From NCBI GenBank assembly GCA_002299245.1, contig DBOI01000005.1:2500-8596 (forward strand): a stretch of DNA of 6,097 bases, read 5' to 3'. Positions within the stretch are counted from its first letter, which is position 1, and every line of letters begins with the position of its first letter. The translations under genes were made by a program, and so were the position numbers. This DNA is from Hydrogenovibrio sp. UBA650 (GTDB lineage Bacteria; Pseudomonadota; Gammaproteobacteria; Thiomicrospirales; Thiomicrospiraceae). This document shows positions 1-5,776 of this stretch, one piece after another. The notes below the pieces were generated by a model. That model ran no database searches, was not told the origin of the DNA, and saw nothing but the letters and a program-made list of their open reading frames with translations.

Positions 1-989
1 AGGCCTGTTAAAATGCAAATTGCCATATACAGATTGTAGTTTCCGGGTTCTAACCAGAACACCGCTGCGAAGCTGCTGACTGCGAGAAGAATTGAGGCTC
101 GCCAGACTCGAATTCTGCCAAATTTATTCGCCAGTTTCAGCCAGATAGGTAGTGAGATAATCCCTGCCATAAAGTAGGCCAGTAAAAATTCTCCGGTGGC
201 GTCCTTAAGGCTCAAAAACTGTTCCACAAAGAACAAAAATAGCGTGGCTGGAATCGCATTGGCAAGGTTATTGAGAAAGTAGGGCGGCAGAATTAAAAGT
301 GCTTCCGGGTGCTTGGATTTAATGGTTTTAATCTGTTCTAGTGGGTGTTTGATTGCTGATTCTGTTACGGATTCAGATGATTCCGCTTTATGGTTTCGAG
401 TGGTTGGCAGATAGTAAAGCCAGAAAGCTGTCAGCAAGATCAACACGCTGAAAAGTAGCAAGAAATTTTTATAAAACGCCGTTTCGGTGACCGATTGATC
501 GAGAATAAACGGCAGTATAAGCATCAGTAATACACCAAAAATGGCAAAGCCTTCACGCGCAGTAATTAGCAGGGTATTGTTCGGTTTGTTATGAATAATT
601 TCTGCTGCCAGAGCAAGATAGGGGACCTGTATTAAGGTCCAGGCAAAGTAGCTCAGAAAACTCAAGCTGAAGAGTTGCAACCAGCTGACGGTGTCGGTTG
701 GTGGTGAAAACAGCGGATTGATAAACAGAATCAATAAAACTACCCCGATAACAATCTGTTTTTGGCGGCTCAGTGATTGTTTTACACGGTCACTCCAGTA
801 GCCGATAAGCGGATCGGTAAACACATCGATAATTCGAGCAAATAGCAGGGCAGATCCAATTGCTGAGAGACTGATAGAAAAGTTTTCCGCATAGTATCCG
901 GGCAGATAGATATAGACCGGTCAACCGAGCATCGCAATTGGAGCTGCCAGCAGCGCATATTGCAACCAATTCAACTTATTTAGAGTCAT
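1..989 (-). pseudogene. MFS (sugar/cation symporter-like) transporter, broken by a TGA at codon 23; C-terminus beyond window
   Basis: I translated the minus strand from the ATG at 989-987 to the left edge by hand. It gives 329 codons in one frame with a single stop, TGA at 923-921 (codon 23). The start MTLNKLNWLQYALLAAP and the continuation PVYIYLPGYYAENFSIS flank the stop and form one typical first transmembrane region. The cytoplasmic loop 2-3 signature follows as DVFTDPLIGYWSDR, and further hydrophobic segments alternate with a charged central loop around KHPLEQIKTIKSKHPE. This matches the MFS_2/GPH-like transporter group, which is usually somewhat over 400 residues, so the last part lies outside the window. 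The start overlaps the upstream SnoaL-like gene by 14 bp, so it is the third gene of the minus-strand operon. An MFS protein often accompanies this cluster; its substrate is unknown. The stop may be a real nonsense mutation or a sequence error. No convincing restart codon exists before several transmembrane helices are lost. Confidence 0.85.
921..923 (-). other. In-frame TGA (codon 23) in the MFS gene
   Basis: The plus-strand triplet tca reads TGA on the minus strand, between AIAMLG-like and PVYIYLP-like residues of the first transmembrane segment. Both sides are in the same frame, so a single substitution from TTG/TTA (Leu) or TGG (Trp) explains it. Confidence 0.85.
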
Positions 990-1440
990 TGGCGCTCAAT
1001 CGTTTTTTGACTAGTCTAATCAGTGTTCCGAGTAGCGGTACTTTCTCGTAAACATATTCAGAAGAGTCCCAGTAGTCGATGTGTTTGATCACTTGACCAT
1101 ATTCATTTAACTCAATTCGGCTCATGCCAATAATCTCTTTAGACTCATTGTCTTTGGCAGAGGTTTTAAAACTGAATTTCCAGTAAGCCATTCCGATTGG
1201 AAACTGAAAACTTTTATTTAAAACTTCAAACTTAGGTTGCTGAACCTGGTTGAACATGTGTTCGAAAATGGTTGAGATGTCTGCTGAGTTAAAGACGTGA
1301 TTAAAAGGGTCTTTAAATTCAGCCGTAGCAGAAAATCTTGGGATCAAGTCGCTTGATAGGTTGTCTCTATTCAGATTTTCAAAGGCCTGTAGATATTCTA
1401 AAAAGCGTTTTTCTAGGTTGTGTTGCTCTATATCATTCAT
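976..1440 (-). CDS. SnoaL/NTF2-like small protein, second gene of the minus-strand operon
   Basis: This 154-residue protein is the size of a single NTF2-like (cone-shaped alpha+beta) domain. Visible features are an N-terminal helix (about residues 8-24), a segment FKDPFNHVF followed by ISTIFEHMF, then alternating beta-strand stretches with AYWKFSF, GMSRIEL and the C-terminal HIDYWDSSEYVYEK. These are typical of the nuclear transport factor 2/SnoaL-like proteins found beside SDR and flavoprotein genes in this type of cluster. NTF2-fold proteins can be isomerases, cyclases or binding proteins, and nothing in the sequence fixes which. The tail ends in a basic stretch (RLVKKRLS). The start ATG lies 8 bp inside the end of the SDR gene (ATGAATGA), so translation is probably coupled; upstream there is only a weak purine-rich stretch and no GGAG. 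The end overlaps the MFS start by 14 bp. Confidence is high that it is a gene and moderate for the family. Confidence 0.85.
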   Translation of the reverse strand: MNDIEQHNLEKRFLEYLQAFENLNRDNLSSDLIPRFSATAEFKDPFNHVFNSADISTIFEHMFNQVQQPKFEVLNKSFQFPIGMAYWKFSFKTSAKDNESKEIIGMSRIELNEYGQVIKHIDYWDSSEYVYEKVPLLGTLIRLVKKRLSANDSK

Positions 1441-2212
1441 GTTTCAACATCTTTTTGGTTAGCGCCAGTGACCAGGGTTTTGGCAGGCGTTTAATCAGCC
1501 CAAGTATTGAGGCCAGGTTGAAAGGAAAACGGGTTTCAAATTTTTCGCTGTTAAATGCGCTGAAAATTTTTTCAGCCGCTTGTTGAGGTTCCATTAATCC
1601 GAGCATTGGGAAATCATTCTTGGCGGTTAAACGGGTTTTAACAAAGCCATGATTTACTACTTGTAATTGAATATTGTGGGCTTTAAGCTCCGGTTGTAAA
1701 GACTCTGCTAAATTTAACAGGCCTGCTTTGGGAGCCGAATAGCCGCCTCCATAGGGGAGCCCAAAATCGGAAGCGAGACTGATATTCCAAATCCAGCGAC
1801 CATGCCCCTGTTTCAAAAACTTATCTCTTAGTTCGATCATTAGTTGTACACAGCCGATATAGTTCACCTGATTCATACTGATGAATTTCTCTAATTTCCA
1901 TTCCTGAATTGGCATGGGGTCATAGCTACCGGCATTGTAGAACCAAATATCAATGCCGCCAAGAATATTCCAGGCCTGAAAAACTTTGGCTGCTATATTT
2001 TCTGAATTGGTCACATCCAAATCCATTAGAAATAGTTGATCTGGATATTGTTGTTTTAGCTTCAAGAGCTCTTGGTTGCTTTCGCAATTTCTCGAAGAGA
2101 CTAATGTTAGGTAGCTGTTGTTGAGCAGTATTTCGGTAAGCGACAAACCAATCCCTTGAGAACCCCCAACTAGCCAGACTTTGTCTTTGTATTCAGTTTG
2201 TTGAGATTGCAT
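1433..2212 (-). CDS. Short-chain dehydrogenase/reductase (SDR), first gene of the minus-strand operon
   Basis: The 259-residue protein has the classical SDR layout. The nucleotide-binding motif GGSQGIG is at 16-22, a variant of TGxxxGIG with Gly replacing the usual Thr. NAG is at 93-95. A candidate catalytic triad is Ser145 (in WNISLAS), Tyr158 and Lys162 (YSAPK), with the usual 13-residue Ser-Tyr spacing. A PG-like turn reads NHGFVKTRL at 188-195. It should be an NAD(P)H-dependent oxidoreductase in the cytosol; the substrate is unknown, and a lipid or fatty-acid derivative is an inference from context. I chose ATG 2212 because the Rossmann fold starts about 12 residues later and an AAGG stands 9 bp upstream. 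The frame stays open further upstream to 2344, but that part runs through the divergent promoter and has no SDR-like sequence. Stop TGA overlaps the next gene's start (ATGAATGA). This used TGA shows that TGA acts as a stop in this genome. Confidence 0.93.
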   Translation of the reverse strand: MQSQQTEYKDKVWLVGGSQGIGLSLTEILLNNSYLTLVSSRNCESNQELLKLKQQYPDQLFLMDLDVTNSENIAAKVFQAWNILGGIDIWFYNAGSYDPMPIQEWKLEKFISMNQVNYIGCVQLMIELRDKFLKQGHGRWIWNISLASDFGLPYGGGYSAPKAGLLNLAESLQPELKAHNIQLQVVNHGFVKTRLTAKNDFPMLGLMEPQQAAEKIFSAFNSEKFETRFPFNLASILGLIKRLPKPWSLALTKKMLKHE

Positions 2213-2245
2213 TCTGGAGCGCCTTTTTTTAGTGGTTAAGTTTAT

Positions 2246-2275
2246 TGTATAACAAAGTTTGACTTTCTGTATAAC
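2246..2275 (-). promoter_or_regulatory. Candidate extended -10 promoter for the SDR operon
   Basis: On the minus strand 2254-2246 reads TGTTATACA, an extended -10 (TG-n-TATACA) placed about 34 bp before the SDR ATG, giving a leader of roughly 27 nt. The -35 position holds only a poor match. The -10 is the reverse complement of repeat one, so the same regulator could control both directions. Confidence 0.4.
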
Positions 2276-2286
2276 TAATGTATAAA
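2259..2286 (+). promoter_or_regulatory. Candidate sigma-70 promoter for the flavoprotein operon
   Basis: A -35 TTGACT (2259-2264), a 16-bp spacer and a -10 TATAAA (2281-2286) give a near-consensus promoter. Transcription would start near 2293, leaving a leader of about 25 nt. Repeats two and three lie in the spacer and over the -10, so a bound regulator would block RNA polymerase. Confidence 0.6.
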
Positions 2287-2305
2287 TATTAATTAAGCCC
2301 ATTTT

Positions 2306-2309
2306 GGAG
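2306..2309 (+). promoter_or_regulatory. Ribosome binding site of the flavoprotein gene
   Basis: GGAG stands 8 nt before ATG 2318. It fixes that start and contrasts with the weak sites of the minus-strand genes. Confidence 0.8.
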
Positions 2310-2317
2310 ACGGAAAA

Positions 2318-3751
2318 ATGCAAACAACACCACAACAAACACACCTTGAATTAGTTAGTGATAAGGAAAAAGTTCACAGAATTGCAGTCGTCGGAAGTGG
2401 GATTAGTGCGCTTAGTGCAGCGTGGTTTTTAAGCCAGCGTTATGAAGTCGAGATATTTGAAAAAGATGACCGTTTGGGAGGCCATACCAATACTGTTTCG
2501 GTTGCCGAGAATGACAAAGTCTTGAACATCGATACAGGATTTATTGTCTTCAACCGACCTAACTATCCAAATCTGACGGCGATGTTTGAGCATTTACAAG
2601 TTGCTACCGAGAATACCGATATGAGCTTTGCAGTTTCGATTGATAAAGGTGATCTAGAGTATTCGGGAACTAATTTAAATGGCTTGTTTGCACAACGTAG
2701 AAATCTACTGTCGCCAAAACACTGGAGCATGATTCTGGAAATTATGCGTTTCAATCGACAGGCCAAAAATGACCTCAAATCCTCCTACGCATTAGATCAG
2801 TCTTTGGGAGTGTATTTACTTGAACATGAGTTTTCTCCGGCCATGCGCGATCACTATCGGTTACCGATGGCGGCTGCAATTTGGTCATGTCCTGTTGAAA
2901 CCATGATGCAGTTTCCAACCCGGAGCTTTTTACAGTTTTTTGCCAACCACGGCCTGTTAAATATTGAAGACCGACCTCAATGGGAAACGGTGACCAATGG
3001 TTCAGGTACCTATATAGACAAAATTATTCAAAACAGCGATTTTAAAATTCACCTTTCTAGCCCGGTAGATAAAGTCCAAAAACAGGCCAATGGTGTCAAA
3101 TTGACCACAGCTTCTGGTAAACAAGACTACTTTGATGCGGTGGTTTTAGGATGTCATGCCGACCAGGCCTGGCAAATGATGGATGCTGATCTGAAAACTG
3201 AATTTGCGCCTCTACAGCATTTTGAGTATCAGGAAAATATGGCCTATCTACACACAGACCTGGCATTGATGCCAACACGTAAAGCGGCCTGGTCTAGTTG
3301 GAATTACCTGCGTGATATGCAGTCTCCAGAGACTCATGTTGCGGTGAGCTACTGGATGAATCAATTACAGAATTTGGACACCGATCAAGATTACATGGTG
3401 ACTCTAAACCCAATTGATAAACCTGATCCGGCTAAAACCCTGAAAGAGATTCGCTATGAGCACCCGGTGTTTGATAAAGATGCTATGCAGGCTCAGAGTC
3501 AATTGATGGATTTACAGGGCCGCAGTGGCATCTGGTTATGTGGCAGTTACTTTGGTTACGGTTTCCATGAAGATGGCTTGAAAAGTTCGGTTGATCTGGC
3601 ACGCCTGTGGAATCTATCACTGCCGTGGGAAGAGTCGGAAGACGATCATAAACAGTTTGAATTGGATCTGATTCGCACCGCTTCTAACGCTGCATCTGAC
3701 AAGCATATTGATCGACAAGATGAACAGCAACCTATTCAGGCGGCGAGTTAG
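2318..3751 (+). CDS. FAD/NAD-binding amine-oxidase-like flavoprotein (COG2907 type)
   Basis: The 477-residue protein begins, after a short polar leader, with a Rossmann FAD-binding fold: RIAVVGSGISALSAAW at 21-36, acidic Glu48 closing the second strand (EVEIFEK), and the flavoprotein signature DRLGGHTNT at 51-59. NIDTGFIVFNRPNYPN at 70-85 is characteristic of the flavin amine-oxidase-like proteins that travel with DUF1365 and CFA-like genes. The second FAD-contact region is LCGSYFGYGFHEDGLKSS at 407-424. Residues from about 437 form an acidic, polar tail (EESEDDH...) that looks like a flexible extension beyond the domain. It is a soluble flavoenzyme, and by comparison with furan-fatty-acid loci it could desaturate or oxidise a methylated acyl chain (inference). 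A GGAG 8 nt upstream supports the start. TAG ends it 9 bp before the DUF1365 gene, whose ribosome binding site begins at the last base of this stop codon. Confidence 0.93.
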   Translation: MQTTPQQTHLELVSDKEKVHRIAVVGSGISALSAAWFLSQRYEVEIFEKDDRLGGHTNTVSVAENDKVLNIDTGFIVFNRPNYPNLTAMFEHLQVATENTDMSFAVSIDKGDLEYSGTNLNGLFAQRRNLLSPKHWSMILEIMRFNRQAKNDLKSSYALDQSLGVYLLEHEFSPAMRDHYRLPMAAAIWSCPVETMMQFPTRSFLQFFANHGLLNIEDRPQWETVTNGSGTYIDKIIQNSDFKIHLSSPVDKVQKQANGVKLTTASGKQDYFDAVVLGCHADQAWQMMDADLKTEFAPLQHFEYQENMAYLHTDLALMPTRKAAWSSWNYLRDMQSPETHVAVSYWMNQLQNLDTDQDYMVTLNPIDKPDPAKTLKEIRYEHPVFDKDAMQAQSQLMDLQGRSGIWLCGSYFGYGFHEDGLKSSVDLARLWNLSLPWEESEDDHKQFELDLIRTASNAASDKHIDRQDEQQPIQAAS

Positions 3752-3760
3752 GAGAGTGCT

Positions 3761-4543
3761 ATGAGTAGCCAGATCTATATTGGGCAAGTCATGCATCAAC
3801 GCTTTTTCCCGATGGCGTACCGTTTTCAATATGGGGTGTTTAGCCTTCGAGTTGATGTTGACAGTGTTGAAACTGATTTGCAATCGGTCAAAGGTCTCGG
3901 TTTTAACCGCTTTAATTTAGTCAGTTTGTACAGTCAAGATTACGGGGCTCGCTCAGACAAGTCTTGGCGTGACTGGTTTACCGAGTTAATGGCTGACTAT
4001 GGCATTGATGAGCACTTTGAGCGTATTGAGTTGGTATGTATGCCTCGTTATCTCGGGTTTAGTTTCAACCCTTTGGCGATGTGGTACGGCTATAACAAAA
4101 ACCGTGAATTAATTGCGGTGGTGGCCGAGGTTAGTAATACCTTTGGTCAGTGGCATCACTATGTTTTGGCAAACGCAGGCCAACCGCTTGATGACCGCTT
4201 AACTGCGACCGCAGACAAGGTCTTTCATGTGTCGCCTTTTATGAATATGAACTGTGAATACCGATTCAGATTTAACAGGCCTGATGAAAACTACCGTTTG
4301 GCTATCTATGAAACCGAAGACAGCAAACCATTGTTGAATGCAATTCAGGTTGGCAAGGCAGTTGATTTGAATAGCAAAAACCTGATTAAAGTTGCTGCTC
4401 AACTACCTCTAAACAGTTTAAAAGTTATTTTCATGATCCACTGGTGGGCCTTAAAAATCTGGCTCAAAGGTGGCAAATTCCACCGTACTCCCAAACACCT
4501 GGAAGATATTGATTACAGTCATACGGAGATGAAGTTATGCTAA
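3761..4543 (+). CDS. DUF1365 family protein
   Basis: The 260-residue protein matches the DUF1365 family in length and motifs: the N-terminal GQVMHQRFFP at 8-17, MPRYLGFSFNPLAMWYGY at 94-111, EVSNTFGQWHHYVL at 123-136, and KVFHVSPFMNMNCEYRF at 153-169. Several conserved His, Asn and aromatic residues fall in these blocks. The N-terminal block has AYRFQY where I recall many family members having a His (P..H.F.Y), so one commonly conserved position may differ. A hydrophobic helix near 218-235 (KVIFMIHWWALKIWL) may contact the membrane. The biochemical function is not established from sequence; the family sits beside CFA-like and flavoprotein genes in loci for modified fatty acids and is presumed to act on the same lipid. 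The ribosome site TAGGAGAG is built into the preceding gene's stop, and the end overlaps the next gene by 7 bp. Confidence 0.92.
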   Translation: MSSQIYIGQVMHQRFFPMAYRFQYGVFSLRVDVDSVETDLQSVKGLGFNRFNLVSLYSQDYGARSDKSWRDWFTELMADYGIDEHFERIELVCMPRYLGFSFNPLAMWYGYNKNRELIAVVAEVSNTFGQWHHYVLANAGQPLDDRLTATADKVFHVSPFMNMNCEYRFRFNRPDENYRLAIYETEDSKPLLNAIQVGKAVDLNSKNLIKVAAQLPLNSLKVIFMIHWWALKIWLKGGKFHRTPKHLEDIDYSHTEMKLC

Positions 4544-5076
4544 AAACAAATACCGCTCCACAGCTTTCGCTCCTTAGCCGAGTATTACCCAATAGTCTGC
4601 TGGAAAGTCTGATTTTGAAACTGCCGTTCAACAAAATTGAAAAAGGTATTGTTAACCTCAACCTTTATGGTCAGGCCTATCGATTTCAAGGGCAGCAGGA
4701 AGGTCATCATGCCGAGTTGACAGTGGTTAACCCATTCCGAGCTTCCTGGTTAATTAAAACTCAAGGTGAACTCGGATTTGCACAGGCCTGCTATGAAGGC
4801 GCGATCGCCACCAGTTCACTCTATGAACTACTTTATGTCGGCTATGACAATCGTGAAGTGTTCAGTGATTTATTGAGTAATAAAAGTCTGAATTTGCTCG
4901 ACCTTTGGCAGCATCGCAAAAATCGAAATTCGCTGCATAACAGCAGACAGAATATCTCCTACCACTACGATTTGGGTAATAACTTTTACAGACTCTGGTT
5001 GGACGAAACCATGTCTTATTCCAGCGGTATATTCAATAGTAAATCGGAAACTCTGGCAGAGTCACAGCACAATAAA

Positions 5077-5079
5077 TAG
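5077..5079 (+). other. In-frame TAG (codon 181) in the CFA-like gene
   Basis: The context is SQHNK-stop-QRLYDQLGI, where relatives read K-Y-x-R or a similar hydrophobic residue. A single change from TAC/TAT (Tyr) or TTG (Leu) would produce TAG. The frame is preserved on both sides. Confidence 0.88.
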
Positions 5080-5697
5080 CAGAGACTTTACGACCAGCTA
5101 GGGATTAACCACGGCGATGAGATCCTGGAAATTGGCTGTGGCTGGGGTGGTTTTATGGATTTAGCTCTCGCAAACAGAGCCAAAATTACAGGCCTGACAC
5201 TTTCTCATGAGCAGCGCAAGTTTGCTCAGCGCAGACTTGCCTATCAACACTCTTCCGAAGATTACCAGATCAAGTTACAGGACTATCGATTAGAACAACA
5301 GCAGTATGATCACATTGTCAGTATTGAGATGTTTGAAGCGGTCGGCAAGGAGTATTGGGATAACTATTTTGAGACCCTGCAGCGCTGTTTGAAACCTGGT
5401 GGTAAAGCCGGACTACAAGTGATCACCATTGCCGACGATCAAGCCGAAGCTTATCAGAACTCAGTTGATTTTATCCAGGCCTATATTTTTCCAGGCGGGC
5501 TACTCCCCAGTGTTGAACAGATGCATCACTATGCTGAAAAACACGGGTTTGAGATTCAGAGTAATCTCGACTTTGGAACTTGCTACGGCCATACCTGCAA
5601 ACTGTGGAAGCAGTCTTTTAACAAGCAGTCTAAATCGCTACAAGAACTCGGTTACGACAGTGCTTTTCAACGCCTGTGGAATTACTACTTGGATTAC

Positions 5698-5700
5698 TGA
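5698..5700 (+). other. In-frame TGA (codon 388) in the CFA-like gene
   Basis: The context is WNYYLDY-stop-IVGFETGHISV. By my recollection of E. coli Cfa (YYLNACAGAF) the stop aligns with a Cys, so TGT/TGC to TGA is the likely change. Conserved family sequence continues in frame for 27 more residues to TAA 5782. Confidence 0.87.
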
Positions 5701-5776
5701 ATTGTTGGCTTTGAAACCGGACATATTTCGGTTAATCAGTTTGTATTGGCTCGAAAACAAAGCTCGGAGCTAAAGC

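Larger units (their letters stand above)
2243..2286 (+). promoter_or_regulatory. Phased direct repeats TNNTGTATAAM, candidate CarH/LitR-type operator
   Basis: Three copies of TGTATAA start at 2246, 2268 and 2279. The first two are TGTATAAC and the third is TGTATAAA. Spacings are 22 and 11 bp, so all copies face the same side of the helix; the slot that would start at 2257 is only weakly similar. Known biology: CarH/LitR MerR-family, B12-binding light sensors bind as tetramers to 11-bp direct repeats that overlap a housekeeping promoter, and dissociate in light. Inference: this is such an operator, which fits the gene content. Another regulator that binds direct repeats could also explain it. 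Confidence 0.55.
2213..2317. promoter_or_regulatory. Divergent control region between the two operons
   Basis: This 105-bp AT-rich stretch is the only non-coding part of the window. It holds candidate promoters facing both ways, three phased TGTATAA repeats that overlap both promoters, a T7 tract at 2224-2230 and the ribosome binding site of the flavoprotein gene. One shared control region suggests that both operons respond to the same regulator. No regulator gene is in the window. Confidence 0.8.

Noticed and set aside
1338..1586. A plus-strand open frame across the SDR/NTF2-like junction.
   Set aside because: It lies opposite two well-supported genes and has no family features.
2216..2230. 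GC-rich GGAGCGCC followed by seven T, resembling a rho-independent terminator.
   Set aside because: No inverted repeat long enough for a stem is present, and no plus-strand transcript is expected to end there.
2213..2344. The SDR frame stays open upstream to an ATG at 2344, giving a 303-residue version.
   Set aside because: The extra part crosses the divergent promoter and the flavoprotein start, has no SDR-like sequence, and the ATG at 2212 sits at the proper distance from the Rossmann motif.
4799..4808. GCGATCGC octamer, the cyanobacterial HIP1 word.
   Set aside because: It occurs once only, and the gene content is not cyanobacterial.
5155..5700. A separate 181-residue methyltransferase gene starting at 5155.
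   Set aside because: It is the C-terminal part of the interrupted CFA-like gene; the start lies just after the SAM-binding loop and has no ribosome site.
921..5700. Reassigned stop codons (alternative genetic code or selenocysteine) to explain the internal stops.
   Set aside because: Both TAG and TGA are involved, both also end other genes here in sensible places, the required residues differ, and no selenocysteine insertion hairpin is evident after the TGAs.
5429..5773. A 114-codon open frame overlapping the CFA-like gene.
   Set aside because: It is in another frame, with no recognisable domain or ribosome site, while the CFA-like frame there is clearly conserved.
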